NCBI RefSeq assembly: GCF_030247195.1
Contig: NW_026683343.1
Span: 1-64,000, forward strand
DNA length: 64,000 bases
Direction: 5' to 3'
Source: Topomyia yanbarensis
Taxonomy: Eukaryota; Arthropoda; Insecta; Diptera; Culicidae
The notes beneath the pieces were generated by a model. The model saw only the letters and a program-made list of their open reading frames with translations. It ran no database searches and had not been told where the DNA came from. The translations under genes and the position numbers were made by a program. Each line of letters opens with the position of its first letter. Within the stretch, counting starts at the first letter, position 1. Positions 24,772 through 35,800 of the stretch are shown piece after piece.

Positions 24772-26013
24772 ATGGCGGCCGCTAGTAGCGGTGATCCGGG
24801 TGGGTCGAGAACGAGAAGACTACCAGAGTACATGGACCCAACGAACAAATTTGGTGAACTGACATTCCTGCAGCTGACAGGTAAAGACGGTGTACCATTG
24901 CCAAGAAACCCGTTTATCATTGGGAAATCGGTTGAGGTTGCCGCTGGAGGTCCAATTGAAGGTGCGAATACCGAAGCTCAGGGGACACGGTATACCCTTC
25001 GAGTTCGGAACCCAGCCCAAGTTGCCAAACTTATGAAAATGACCAAGCTCATGGACGGTACTGATGTTGTGGTTGAATCCCATCCGAATCTGAACGTAAG
25101 CAGATGCGTAATTTCCTGCTACGATCTGATTCACTTGGAAGAAAAGGAAGTCTTACAAGAAATTCTAAGCCAGGGAGTGATTCGTGTGCAGCGAATTACA
25201 CGTAAAGAAGCCGAAAACAGAGTGAATACGCCAGCACTCATCTTGACTTTCTGCAAGACCACATACCCGGAATACATGAAGATCGGTTTGCTTCGCGTCC
25301 CAACTCGCCCGTACTTCCCAAACCCGATGCTCTGCTATGGTTGCTTTAAATACGGCCATACGCGTGTTCGCTGTCCTGGCCCGCAACGTTGTCCTAACTG
25401 CTCTGGAGAACATCAAAGCGAAGAAAAATGTCGAGCACCCCAGTTTTGTCTAAATTGTAAAGGAGATCACCAACCAACAAGCCGCCAATGTCCAAATTAC
25501 AAAAAGGAAGTAGAGGTTATAAAAATAAAAATCCGCGACAATTTGACATTCCCGGAAGCGCGCAAACGAGCTGAACAGCAAAATCTAGGAAGTTACGCCC
25601 AGGCTGCAGCGCAATCAAATGAGATCCTGAATAAATTGAAAGAACTGGAGCAGACAATGAAGAAGAAGGATGAGCAGATCGTTAAGCTTCTGGCAGAGAA
25701 CAAACGCAAGGACGAGAAACAACATTCCGCCAGCCAAGAAAAACCACAGCACAGTAAAGAACAAAAACCAACGAATCAAACTGTCGGGCCAATAACACGA
25801 TCCAGGAACAACTCACCAGCGATAAATACGGACTCAAAACGAGGAAGACCACAGAAACAACAAACCCCGTTCAGCAAACCAACGGCAACCTCACCGGATA
25901 ACCTAAGCCCACCACCAAAAAAAACCGCTGCCACTACCACCAACGAAACTATGGAATATTCAGACGATGAAATTGAGATTACCGAGACGCCTCCTAGCCA
26001 GCCTCTTCGATAA
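24772..26013 (+). CDS. ORF1 Gag-like nucleic-acid-binding protein, copy 1 (413 aa)
   Basis: The ATG lies in 'aagatggcggcc', a good start context conserved in copy 2. Residues about 65-185 form a Gag-like region of the kind that precedes zinc knuckles. Three CCHC knuckles follow at 188-201 (C-x2-C-x4-H-x4-C), 207-220 and 226-240. Residues about 285-315 are a Lys/Glu-rich probable coiled coil, and the C-terminal 90 residues are Pro/Ser/Thr-rich and low complexity. In non-LTR elements this protein coats the RNA and acts as a chaperone in the particle. Copy 1 lacks 12 residues after KRKDEK that copy 2 keeps (EQMIAYIHQM region). It overlaps ORF2 by 47 nt. Confidence 0.93.
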   Translation: MAAASSGDPGGSRTRRLPEYMDPTNKFGELTFLQLTGKDGVPLPRNPFIIGKSVEVAAGGPIEGANTEAQGTRYTLRVRNPAQVAKLMKMTKLMDGTDVVVESHPNLNVSRCVISCYDLIHLEEKEVLQEILSQGVIRVQRITRKEAENRVNTPALILTFCKTTYPEYMKIGLLRVPTRPYFPNPMLCYGCFKYGHTRVRCPGPQRCPNCSGEHQSEEKCRAPQFCLNCKGDHQPTSRQCPNYKKEVEVIKIKIRDNLTFPEARKRAEQQNLGSYAQAAAQSNEILNKLKELEQTMKKKDEQIVKLLAENKRKDEKQHSASQEKPQHSKEQKPTNQTVGPITRSRNNSPAINTDSKRGRPQKQQTPFSKPTATSPDNLSPPPKKTAATTTNETMEYSDDEIEITETPPSQPLR

Positions 26014-29000
26014 TTCTCATTTTCATCAACGTTTGGATACCAACGACAACCAACGCACGAATACTGACCACGAGATAGATCGGTTTGGAAGAGAGGAAAG
26101 TGTAGTACTCCTTCCAACGCAAGCACAGCAGGATGAAGGAACTATCCGGGCCGTCATACCCCAACCCGTTGATAGTGAATTCACCTCTGTGGCCGATAGG
26201 AACACCGATTTCACCACTACAGCTTGTAAACCAGCAGACCAAAAACCCACGATCGACGAACAGAAGGAGATCAGCAGAACTACACAAAGTCTATCCCCAG
26301 TGCCGACCGCAGTCGGTGTTCGTGAGCATAATAGTGTAGTTTGTACGACAGCGGTTGGCACTGTGGGGCTGGACCTTCCTCAGGTCAGTTCCGAAATTGT
26401 CAATCCCCTTGCAGGTACTGCTTGTTCTGATGTTCTTCCAGGTGACACGCTCCTTCCACATCACCACACGCTGTCGCCCGGAGAAGGTCCATCGAGATAT
26501 TCGTTTCGGGATGGAACAGCTGCCAACACAACAGTAGCGTCGAAGCAAACATCGAAAACTACACAAAGTCTTTCCCCAGTGCCGGTCGCTGTCGGCAATT
26601 CTGGAAGTAATCGTGTAGTAGTTTCGACAGCGGCTGGCACTGTGGGGCTAGACGTCCCACAGGTCAGTCCTATTCCACCTCGCTTACGAACGGATTCTGT
26701 TGCGTTTTATCCTGTTACAGATGTGAACAGCACGAATCGAACGAGTAACCGGTTTGGGGAAGAAGAGAAGAAAGTAGCTTCCCCACTTCATCATGAAGGG
26801 ATCGACCGGGGGGAAGAGGACTGTCCCTACCTCCCGGATATACAGTCCTCGCAATTCTCCTCCTGGCTTTCCGCCGGTGAAGGCACATCACAACAGCAGT
26901 TCCAGAACACCGATCTCCCAACCACGTCGAGGAACCCTATCGGCGAGCCAATACGATCTCGTAGACGTTCGCCATCAACATCGTCGTCGTCAGCGACAAT
27001 CACCACTCGCAACAGCAAAAGTTTCGCACTGCAGTGGAACATTCGGGGTCTGCGCTGCAATATCAGTGACCTTAAGCAGCTGATCGCCCAATACGAACCG
27101 AGCTTGATAGCGTTACAAGAAACAAAGCTGGACAACCGAGTGATCTCAGCAGATTTCGTCGGTAACAACTACACTCTACTACTTGAGACTGGGAGTCGCC
27201 GATACTGGCAACAAGGGGTAGGGCTCGCCATTCGGGATGGTGTACCCTTCGAGAGACTTGAGGTCGGTGGCAATATTCAAGCAATCGCTGTTCGGATACA
27301 ACTGCCACATCAAATGACGGTGGTGTCGATCTACGTCCCTCCCAGTACTCAACAATGTCAAGAGCAGCTGGGAGAATTCTTTGAGCAGCTCCCACGTCCG
27401 GTACTTGTACTGGGCGACTTCAACGCGCACCATATCTGCTGGGGTTCCAATAAATCTACTGCACTAGGCTACTTTATCGCCGAGAAAACATTGTCGGAAA
27501 GACTAGTCATTCTCAACGACGGATCACATACCCGGATTGATCCAGCTACCGGTGTCACTTCAGCTATTGACCTCTCTATCTGTTCTGAAACTGTAGCCTC
27601 GAAATTTATTTGGCGAACTCTCCCGGACACCCATAATAGTGACCATTTTCCAATTCTCGTTTCCACTCCCGGACTGTCACATACTCCAACGAAAAGACAG
27701 AAATGGATCTACGACCAAGCGGATTGGACAACTTTCGAACATCTAACCGCCAGCGCTATTCGACCGGGTGCCGAAATATCAATTGACTGTTTCGTTGACC
27801 GTTTGATTAAAGCAGCAAACACTGCGATACCCCGCACAACCGGTAGATTCGGTCCAAAAGCGGTTCCGTGGTGGTGTCCGGAGGTTAAAGCGGCCATCAA
27901 AACGAGAAGAAAAACACTGAGAGCACTAAGGCGTATTCAAGCAGAAGACCCACGGAAAGCCGATGCACTAAAACACTTCCAAGAGGCGCGTGCAGCTGCA
28001 CGAAAGTCGATCCATGATGCCAAACAGCGATCATGGGAGGAATTCGTCACGAAGATATCTCCGAGTTCCACTGCGACGGAGATGTGGCAGACAGTGAACA
28101 GGTTGAGAGGGAAACGTCAGCATCGACCAACTGTCATCAAGCGATCTAGCGGCTACACGGATAAGGCTGAAGAAGTAGCTGAAGAACTGGCACAACATTA
28201 CAGCGAACGATCCGCCACCTCCAGCTACTCGCCATTGTTCCAAAGAGAGAAGGAAAAGGCCGAACGAAACCGCGTGAATTTCTCGCCAGATACCGACGAT
28301 ACTTACAACACAGACTTCACTCTGAACGAGCTGCTTTGGGCACTCGATAGAGGACGAAGTGGCTCTTCAGGCCCGGACTGCATCGGTTATCCAATGCTTC
28401 AGCGACTGCCGTTGTCGGTGAAAACTGCCATGTTGGAACTATTCAATAGAATATGGCGTAGTGGCGTGTTTCCACCCTGTTGGCGAACTGGAATCATCGT
28501 ACCAATTCCCAAGTCAAACTCGAATGACGCGGGTCCAGCTGCATTCCGTCCAATAACCCTAACGAGCTGTATGGCGAAGGTTTTCGAGCGAATAGTCAAC
28601 CGACGGCTGACCACCGAACTAGAGGCGAACGGGCATCTCGGCAAACGACAACATGCCTTCAGGTCCGGTCGGGGCACTGACACATATTTTGCGGAGTTGG
28701 AGAGGTCATTACCCGACCGTGACGAGCACTGTCTGATAGCGTCGCTTGACTTGTCCAAGGCTTACGATACCACGTGGAGGTATGGCATACTACGAACACT
28801 AAAGAAATGGCACATACGCGGTAGAATGATCAACGTGTTGAACAGCTTCCTGACAGAAAGATCGTTCCAGGTTAATGTAGAGGGTTACTTATCGCCAGCG
28901 CATCCGCTGGAAAACGGTGTGCCACAAGGCTCAGTGCTCTCGGTTACGCTGTTTCTCGTGGCCATTCAACCCATCTTTCGCGTGGTTCCGAACACTGTGA

Positions 29001-30628
29001 AGATCTTGTTGTACGCCGACGATATCCTACTCGTAGTTTGGGGGAAGAAAGACCAGCCGCTTTATCGAAAGCTTCAGTCAGCAGTAAAAGCCGTCCATGA
29101 ATGGGCAAGAAGTGTTGGATTTACGATATCTGCAACAAAATCCAGCACCTTCTATTGTAGCCCTAATGCCCGTCGTGCACCCAGTCAAGCAATCACGATA
29201 GATCGAGTTGCTATACCGACAGAAACACGCCTGAAAATTCTCGGCGTTACCCTCGATCGATCACTCAACTTCGCAGCGCACTGCAAATTGACGAAGAAGG
29301 CATGCGAATCTAGGCTGCGCATCCTGAAGATGATCGGTGCCAAACTTCCCCGTGGTCAACGCTCATCCTTACTGCGAATTGGATCCGCAATTATTACTTC
29401 GCGACTTTTGTACGGTATAGGAATCGTTAGTAGGGGTGGAGATGCTGTCATCAAAACCCTGGCACCCGCATACAACAAGATGATCAGATATGCATCTGGA
29501 GCATACGTCACCAGTCCGATCATAGCCATTATGGCTGAAGCAGGTACTCTACCGTTAGATCTTCTCATTCTCCAAACTGTAGCCCAATTAGCCATCAGAA
29601 TGTTGGGAAACAGCAGGGAGAATGCTGACCTTCCCCTGGTTTGCCGAGCTTCCGAACGTTTGACAGAAATAGTCGGAACTGCTCTCCCAAACATCTACAC
29701 CCGAACGCGACTATCTGATCGAAAGTGGTACGACCGCACACCCCAGATCCTTTGGGAAATCAAGAAGCGCGTAAAAGCTGGAGACCCCTCGGGTATTGTT
29801 CGTCCAGTTGTTCAAGAGCTCCTGACAAATCATCTCAGCCGTTCAACAATCGTCTACACAGATGGCTCGAAAGACGATACCGCAGTAGGCGCCGGAGTTT
29901 TTGGAGAACACTTCCAACAGTCACTTGGTCTTCCACAGCAATGCAGTGTCTACTCGGCAGAGGCATTCGCAATAAAAACAGCGCTAACAACATTCAACAC
30001 GGTCAGCGACTTAGTAATAATGTCCGATTCGGCCAGCTGTTTATCGGCAATCGAAGCCGGCACATCCCAGCACCCGTGGATCCAGGAAATTGAAAACCTG
30101 CTACGAAATCGTTCAATCAAGCTTTGCTGGATTCCAGGTCACGCTGGCATCCGTGGCAACGAGGAGGCAGACAGACTCGCTGGAGAAGCGAGGAACATTG
30201 CTCCGTTAGCTATATCTGTTCCGGGGGCAGACGCCGTCAAGCATATAAAAACAGCTATCCGAAACCAATGGTACCGTCGGTGGTCAGCGTCCACTGAAGT
30301 AAAACTTCGTGAAGTTAAATTCGACACAGTGAAGTGGACTGACCGCGAGAATTCGGCCGAACAGCGAGTTCTTACCCGGCTTCGAATAGGGCATACTCGG
30401 CTAACACACGACTTTCTGCTAAAGAAAACTTCACCACCAGTGTGCGACTGCTGTGGGATCGTTGTAGATGTCCGCCATGTGATCCTCCACTGCAGAAAGT
30501 ACGACGACGTTAGAAGGAAGCACGACATCGAGTCGACTAGTCTGCGAGCGGCTCTGCGCAACGACAGGAAAAATGAGGAGAGTATGATAAAATTCCTCAG
30601 GGAAACTAACTTGTTTAAAATGTTGTAA
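25967..30628 (+). CDS. ORF2 endonuclease / reverse transcriptase / RNase H, copy 1 (1553 aa)
   Basis: An N-terminal extension of about 350 residues is Ser/Thr/Pro-rich and contains an internal duplicate (two TQSLSPVP...GTVGLD blocks). The endonuclease begins near residue 355 with LQWNIRGLR, then ALQETKL, LGDFNAHH and SDHFPIL. Reverse transcriptase shows FRPITLTSCMAKVFERI, SLDLSKAYDT, GVPQGSVLS and YADD (about 1015). RNase H begins at TDGSKDD (about 1297) with SAEAFAI, SDSASC and WIPGHAGIRGNEEAD. A CCHC-like C-D-C-C...H...H-C cluster lies near the C-terminus. It copies element RNA into DNA by target-primed reverse transcription. It is read +1 relative to ORF1 with a 47-nt overlap, so reinitiation or frameshifting is likely. 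The frame is intact. Confidence 0.95.
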   Translation: MKLRLPRRLLASLFDNSHFHQRLDTNDNQRTNTDHEIDRFGREESVVLLPTQAQQDEGTIRAVIPQPVDSEFTSVADRNTDFTTTACKPADQKPTIDEQKEISRTTQSLSPVPTAVGVREHNSVVCTTAVGTVGLDLPQVSSEIVNPLAGTACSDVLPGDTLLPHHHTLSPGEGPSRYSFRDGTAANTTVASKQTSKTTQSLSPVPVAVGNSGSNRVVVSTAAGTVGLDVPQVSPIPPRLRTDSVAFYPVTDVNSTNRTSNRFGEEEKKVASPLHHEGIDRGEEDCPYLPDIQSSQFSSWLSAGEGTSQQQFQNTDLPTTSRNPIGEPIRSRRRSPSTSSSSATITTRNSKSFALQWNIRGLRCNISDLKQLIAQYEPSLIALQETKLDNRVISADFVGNNYTLLLETGSRRYWQQGVGLAIRDGVPFERLEVGGNIQAIAVRIQLPHQMTVVSIYVPPSTQQCQEQLGEFFEQLPRPVLVLGDFNAHHICWGSNKSTALGYFIAEKTLSERLVILNDGSHTRIDPATGVTSAIDLSICSETVASKFIWRTLPDTHNSDHFPILVSTPGLSHTPTKRQKWIYDQADWTTFEHLTASAIRPGAEISIDCFVDRLIKAANTAIPRTTGRFGPKAVPWWCPEVKAAIKTRRKTLRALRRIQAEDPRKADALKHFQEARAAARKSIHDAKQRSWEEFVTKISPSSTATEMWQTVNRLRGKRQHRPTVIKRSSGYTDKAEEVAEELAQHYSERSATSSYSPLFQREKEKAERNRVNFSPDTDDTYNTDFTLNELLWALDRGRSGSSGPDCIGYPMLQRLPLSVKTAMLELFNRIWRSGVFPPCWRTGIIVPIPKSNSNDAGPAAFRPITLTSCMAKVFERIVNRRLTTELEANGHLGKRQHAFRSGRGTDTYFAELERSLPDRDEHCLIASLDLSKAYDTTWRYGILRTLKKWHIRGRMINVLNSFLTERSFQVNVEGYLSPAHPLENGVPQGSVLSVTLFLVAIQPIFRVVPNTVKILLYADDILLVVWGKKDQPLYRKLQSAVKAVHEWARSVGFTISATKSSTFYCSPNARRAPSQAITIDRVAIPTETRLKILGVTLDRSLNFAAHCKLTKKACESRLRILKMIGAKLPRGQRSSLLRIGSAIITSRLLYGIGIVSRGGDAVIKTLAPAYNKMIRYASGAYVTSPIIAIMAEAGTLPLDLLILQTVAQLAIRMLGNSRENADLPLVCRASERLTEIVGTALPNIYTRTRLSDRKWYDRTPQILWEIKKRVKAGDPSGIVRPVVQELLTNHLSRSTIVYTDGSKDDTAVGAGVFGEHFQQSLGLPQQCSVYSAEAFAIKTALTTFNTVSDLVIMSDSASCLSAIEAGTSQHPWIQEIENLLRNRSIKLCWIPGHAGIRGNEEADRLAGEARNIAPLAISVPGADAVKHIKTAIRNQWYRRWSASTEVKLREVKFDTVKWTDRENSAEQRVLTRLRIGHTRLTHDFLLKKTSPPVCDCCGIVVDVRHVILHCRKYDDVRRKHDIESTSLRAALRNDRKNEESMIKFLRETNLFKML

Positions 30629-30760
30629 CTTTATACTTTGAATTGTAAATGATAACTGACAACTGCATTGAAAATTTTTTTTCAGGTTAAATATTTTTCT
30701 TTCGACACGAATGCACCACTTCTTGGTGTAAAGTGTCGTTAATAAACAACAACAACAACA

Positions 30761-30808
<48 letters not shown>
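30761..30808 (+). repeat. (TTA)n microsatellite between copies 1 and 2
   Basis: A 48-bp ATT/TTA tract joins the CAA-repeat tail of copy 1 to the 5' end of copy 2. It is the remnant of the shared target tract or a tail-derived repeat. Confidence 0.95.
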
Positions 30809-30810
<2 letters not shown>

Positions 30811-31523
30811 TCTGAGTTGGAAACACCGTTCCGTACGGTATAAACAGCGCGCATTCGGGAATTAAACACAGTGTTTTTTCGGTGTTCTTCGCGATATTCG
30901 CGGTTTATTTTTCGACAAAAAGGTGAACGAAGTGCTTCTCTAGTGGTGAACAGTGAAAGTTTGGTGAAAATCGGTTCAGAAACGGCTGAAAAAAGTGAAT
31001 TTTAGTTTTGCCCACGCGGTGCAATAGGTAAACAGCCATCGCTGTGCCTACCCGCGTGGTTGCCGGGCCGATCTTGCATTCACTCGCTGGTGGAGTGTGA
31101 CGGTGTGCTGAACGGACGATATTTTTGAGTCGCAAAAAACGTAAAAAGTTTTTGAAAAATTAATGAATTTTTTTTTTAACGTTGGATTTGGTGGTATTTG
31201 AGATACCAGTACAGTGTGTACCGATATTTGTACGGTACAGTGCTGGCCAAAAGTGTATGAACGGCAAAAATAAAAATTGGAAAAGTGCGTTTTTCTTGCT
31301 TGTTTTGCTATTTAGAGGCTGTGTAGAAGCAAGCAAGCGAACAGATTCACCACTGCGCATCTACAGTGTGTCCCAAAACTGTGGGAACGCTTCGAAAAAG
31401 TCGACGTTGAAGGGGCAAATAGGGTAAGATCTTTCCTTTTCTTCACCTTTTTTGTCCATTTGGGGTTGGTATCGGGTGACCGTGCCACATAGCAGTTTCC
31501 AACGTCTGGTGGCGTAATCCAAG

Positions 31524-32801
31524 ATGGCGGCCGCTAGTAGCGGTGATCCGGGAGGGTCAAGTCAAAGAAGATTGCCGGTATACATGGATCCGACGAACAA
31601 ATTCGGCGAATTGACGTTCCTGCAGCTGACAGGCAAAGACGGTGTACCTTTGCCAAGAAACCCGTTCGTCATTGGTAAATCGGTGGAGGTTGTCGCTGGA
31701 GGCCCAATTGAAGGTGCGAATACCGAAGCTCAAGGGACACGGTATACCCTTCGAGTTCGGAACCCAGTCCAAGTTACCAAATTAATGAAGATGACCAAGC
31801 TTATTGACGGTACTGATGTTGTGGTTGAATTGCATCCGAATCTGAACGTAAGCAGATGCGTAATTTCCTGCTACGATCTGATTCACCTTGAAGAAAAGGA
31901 GGTTTTGCAAGAAATTATAAGCCAGGGTGTGATTCGTGTACAGCGAATTACACGAAAGGAAGAGGAGAAAAGAGTGAATACGCCAGCGCTTATCTTGACC
32001 TTCTGCAAGACCACATACCCGGAATACATGAAGATCGGTTTGCTTCGCGTCCCTACCCGCCCGTACTTCCCAAACCCGATGCTTTGTTATGGTTGCTTCA
32101 AATACGGCCATACTCGTGTTCGCTGTCCTGGCCCGCAACGTTGTCCTAATTGCTCTGGAGAACATCAAGGTGAAGAAAAATGTCGAGCAGCTCAGTTCTG
32201 CCTAAATTGTAAAGGTGATCACCAACCAACAAGCCGCCAATGTCCAAATTACAAAAAGGAAGCAGAGGTCATAAAAATAAAAATCCGCGACAATTTGACA
32301 TTCCCGGAAGCGCGCAAACGAGCTGAACAGCAAAATCTTGGAAGTTACGCCCAAGCCGCAGCGCAACCGAGCGAAATTCTTAATAAACTAAAAGAGCTGG
32401 AGCTGACAATGAAGAGGAAGGATGAGCAGATCGCAAAACTTCTGGCGGAGGCCAAAAGAAAGGATGAAAAAATTGAACAAATGATAGCGTACATACACCA
32501 GATGAAACAACAGTCCGCTAGTCAAGAAAAACCACAGCAAAGTAAAGAACAAAAACCAACGAACCAGACAGCCGGGCCAATAACAAGATCAAGGAACAAC
32601 TCACCAGCGACTAACACGGACTCGAAGCGAGGAAGACCACAGAAACAACACACCCCGTTCAGCAAACCCACGACAATCCCACCGGATAACTTGAGCCCAC
32701 CACCAAAAAGAACCGCTACCACTACCACCAACGAAACCATGGATTATTCAGACGATGAAATTGAGATTACCGAGAAGCCTCCTAGCCAGCCTCTTCGATA
32801 A
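31524..32801 (+). CDS. ORF1 Gag-like protein, copy 2 (425 aa)
   Basis: It has the same design as ORF1 of copy 1: ATG in 'aagatggcggcc', a Gag-like domain, three CCHC zinc knuckles at about 188-240, then a longer Lys/Glu coiled coil. It keeps the EQMIAYIHQMKQ segment that copy 1 has lost. The C-terminus is low complexity and acidic at the end (YSDDEIEITE). It overlaps ORF2 by 47 nt in the same relative frame as copy 1, so the overlap is conserved. Confidence 0.93.
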   Translation: MAAASSGDPGGSSQRRLPVYMDPTNKFGELTFLQLTGKDGVPLPRNPFVIGKSVEVVAGGPIEGANTEAQGTRYTLRVRNPVQVTKLMKMTKLIDGTDVVVELHPNLNVSRCVISCYDLIHLEEKEVLQEIISQGVIRVQRITRKEEEKRVNTPALILTFCKTTYPEYMKIGLLRVPTRPYFPNPMLCYGCFKYGHTRVRCPGPQRCPNCSGEHQGEEKCRAAQFCLNCKGDHQPTSRQCPNYKKEAEVIKIKIRDNLTFPEARKRAEQQNLGSYAQAAAQPSEILNKLKELELTMKRKDEQIAKLLAEAKRKDEKIEQMIAYIHQMKQQSASQEKPQQSKEQKPTNQTAGPITRSRNNSPATNTDSKRGRPQKQHTPFSKPTTIPPDNLSPPPKRTATTTTNETMDYSDDEIEITEKPPSQPLR

Positions 32802-35800
32802 TTTTCATTTTCAACAACGTTTGGATACCAACGACAACCCACGCACGAATACTGACCACGAGATAGATCGGTTTGGAAGAGAGGAAAGTGTAGTACTCCT
32901 TCCAACGCAAGCACAGCAGGATGAAGGAACTATCCGGGCCGTCATACCCCAACCCGTTGATAGTGAATTCACCTCTGTGGCCGATAGGAACACCGATTTC
33001 ACCACTACAACTTGTAAACCAGCAGACCAAAAACCCACGATCGACGAACAGAAGGAGATCAGCAGAACTGCACAAAGTCTATCCCCAGTGCCGACCGCAG
33101 TCGGTGTTCGTGAGCATAATAGTGTAGTTTGTACGACAGCGGTTGGCACTGTGGGGCTGGACCTTCCTCAGGTCAGTTCCGAAATTGTCAATCCCCTTGC
33201 AGGTACTGCTTGTTCTGATGTTCTTCCAGGTTTGACTGACAACATCGACGACACGCTCCTTCCACATCACCACTCGCTGTCGCCCGGAGAAGGTCCATCG
33301 AGATATCCGTTTCGAGATGGAACAGCTGTCACCACAACAGTAGCGTCGAAGCAGACAACGAAAACTACACAAAGTCTTTCCCCAGTGCCGGTCGCTGTCG
33401 GCAATTCTGGAAGTAATCGTGTAGTAGTTTCGACAGCGGCTGGCACTGTGGGGCTAGACGTCCCACAGGTCAGTCCTATTCCACCTCGTTCACGAACGGA
33501 TTCTGTTGCGGTTTATCCCGTTACAGATATGACCAGCACGCATCGAACGAGTAACCGGTTTGGGGAAGAAGAGAAGAAAGTAGCTTCCCCACTTCATCAT
33601 GAAGGGATCGACCGGGGGGAAGAGGACTGTCCCTACTTCCCAGATATACAGTCCTCGCAATTCTCCTCCTGGCTTTCCGCCGGCGAAGATACACCGCAAC
33701 AACAGCAGAAGCATCAGAGCACCGATATCCCGGTTGAAATCAGCGCAACCACGTCCCGGTACCAACGAAGCACACCGGCGAGAACCCGCAGGCAATCACC
33801 TTCGCCATCAACATCGTCTTCGTCAGCGACTTTCGCCAATCGAGACAGCAGATGCTTCGCCCTTCAATGGAACATTCGGGGCCTGCGAACCAACATCAGC
33901 GAGCTTAAACAGCTGATATGCGAGTACGGACCGAGCCTGATAGCGCTTCAGGAAACAAAAGTTGACAACCGAGTAGTCGCAGCAGATTTCATCGGCAACA
34001 ACTACACTCTTTTGCTGAAAACTGGGAGTTGTCGATACTGGCAACAAGGAGTAGGTCTTGCCATTCGGGATGGTGTTCCATTCGAACGAATTGATATCGA
34101 CGATAGTATACAAGCTATCGCAGTTCGGATCCAACTGCCACAGCAAATGACGGTGGTGTCGATCTACGTCCCTCCCAATACTCAACAGTGCCAAGAACAG
34201 CTGGGTGACTTCCTCGAAAAGCTTCCACGTCCAGTGCTGATACTAGGCGACTTCAACGCGCACCATATTTGCTGGGGTTCTACGAAATCTACCGCACTAG
34301 GCCACTTCATCGCCGAAAAAACGCTATCGGAACGATTACTCATCCTCAACGACGGCTCGCACACTCGGATTGACCCAGCTACCGGTATCACTTCGGCCAT
34401 TGACCTCTCGATCTGCTCAGAATCGGTGGCTTCGAAATTTGTTTGGCGAACACTTCCGGACACCCACAGCAGTGATCACTTTCCCATTCTCGTTTCCATT
34501 CCCGGACTGTCGACTATCCCAACGAAAAGACAGAAATGGATTTACGACCAGGCAGATTGGACAACCTACGAGCGATTGACCGCCAACGCTATTCGACCGG
34601 GCGTCGAAATATCAATCGACTGTTTCGTTGACCGGTTGATTAGAGCAGCAAACACCGCGATACCTCGCACTACCGGCAGAGTCGGTCCCAAAGCGGTTCC
34701 GTGGTGGTGTCCGGAGGTGAAAGCAGCTATCAAAAATCGGAGAAAAGCACTTAGAGCACTGAAGCGTATACCAGCAGAGGACCCACGAAAAGTGGATGCA
34801 CTGAAAAGCTTCCTGGAATCACGGGCAGCAGCAAGAAAGTCTATCCATGACGCCAAGAAAAAATCATGGGAAGACTTCGTCGCGAAGATATCTCCAAGTT
34901 CAACTACGTCGGAGATGTGGCAGACAGTGAACACGTTGAGAGGGAAACGCCAACACCGCCCAACTGTCATCAAGCGGTCCAATGGTTACACGGATAAGCC
35001 AGAAGAAATAGCTGAAGAACTGGCGCAACACTACAGCGAAAGATCCGCAACCTCCAGCTATTCGTCGTTGTTCCAGAGGGAGAAAGAAAAGGCAGAACGA
35101 AACCGCATAAACTTCTCGCCAGATAGCGATGATATCTACAATTCGGACTTCACCCTGAATGAATTGCTGTTGGCACTCGACAGAGGAAGAAGTGGCTCTT
35201 CAGGACCGGACTGCATCGGCTATCCAATGCTTCAGCGACTGCCATTGTCTGTGAAAACTGCCATGTTGGAACTTTTCAACAGAATATGGCGCAGTGGCGT
35301 ATTCCCACCCTGTTGGCGAACCGGAATCATCGTACCAATTCCAAAGCCAAGCTCGGATGACGCGGGTCCAGCTGCATTCCGTCCAATCACGTTAACTAGT
35401 TGTATGGCGAAGGTGTTCGAGCGAATTGTCAACCGACGGTTAACCACCGAACTAGAGTCGAACGGGCGTCTCGACAAACGACAACATGCCTTCAGATCTG
35501 GTCGGGGTACTGACACATACTTTGCGGAGTTGGAGAGGTCATTACCCGACCGTGACGAGCACTGTCTGATAGCGTCGCTAGACTTGGCTAAGGCATACGA
35601 CACCACCTGGAGATATGGCATCCTACGAACACTGCAGAAATGGCAAATACGCGGAAGGATGGTAAACATTGTCAACAGCTTTCTGACAGAGAGAACGTTC
35701 CAGGTCAACGTAGAGGGGCATTTGTCGCCAGCGCATCCGCTGGAAAACGGTGTACCACAGGGCTCAGTGCTCTCTGTTACACTATTTCTCGTGGCTATCC

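Larger units (their letters stand above)
24294..30760 (+). mobile_element. Main body of I-like retrotransposon copy 1
   Basis: It contains the rest of the 5' untranslated region (from 'gggccgaccgg', matching 31066 onwards of copy 2), ORF1, ORF2, an AATAAA at 30741-30746 and a 3' tail of CAA repeats that runs straight into (TTA)n. Its first 250 bp lie at 3750-4000. Head-to-tail with copy 2. RNase H downstream of reverse transcriptase and an apurinic-type endonuclease place it in or near the I clade. Confidence 0.9.
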
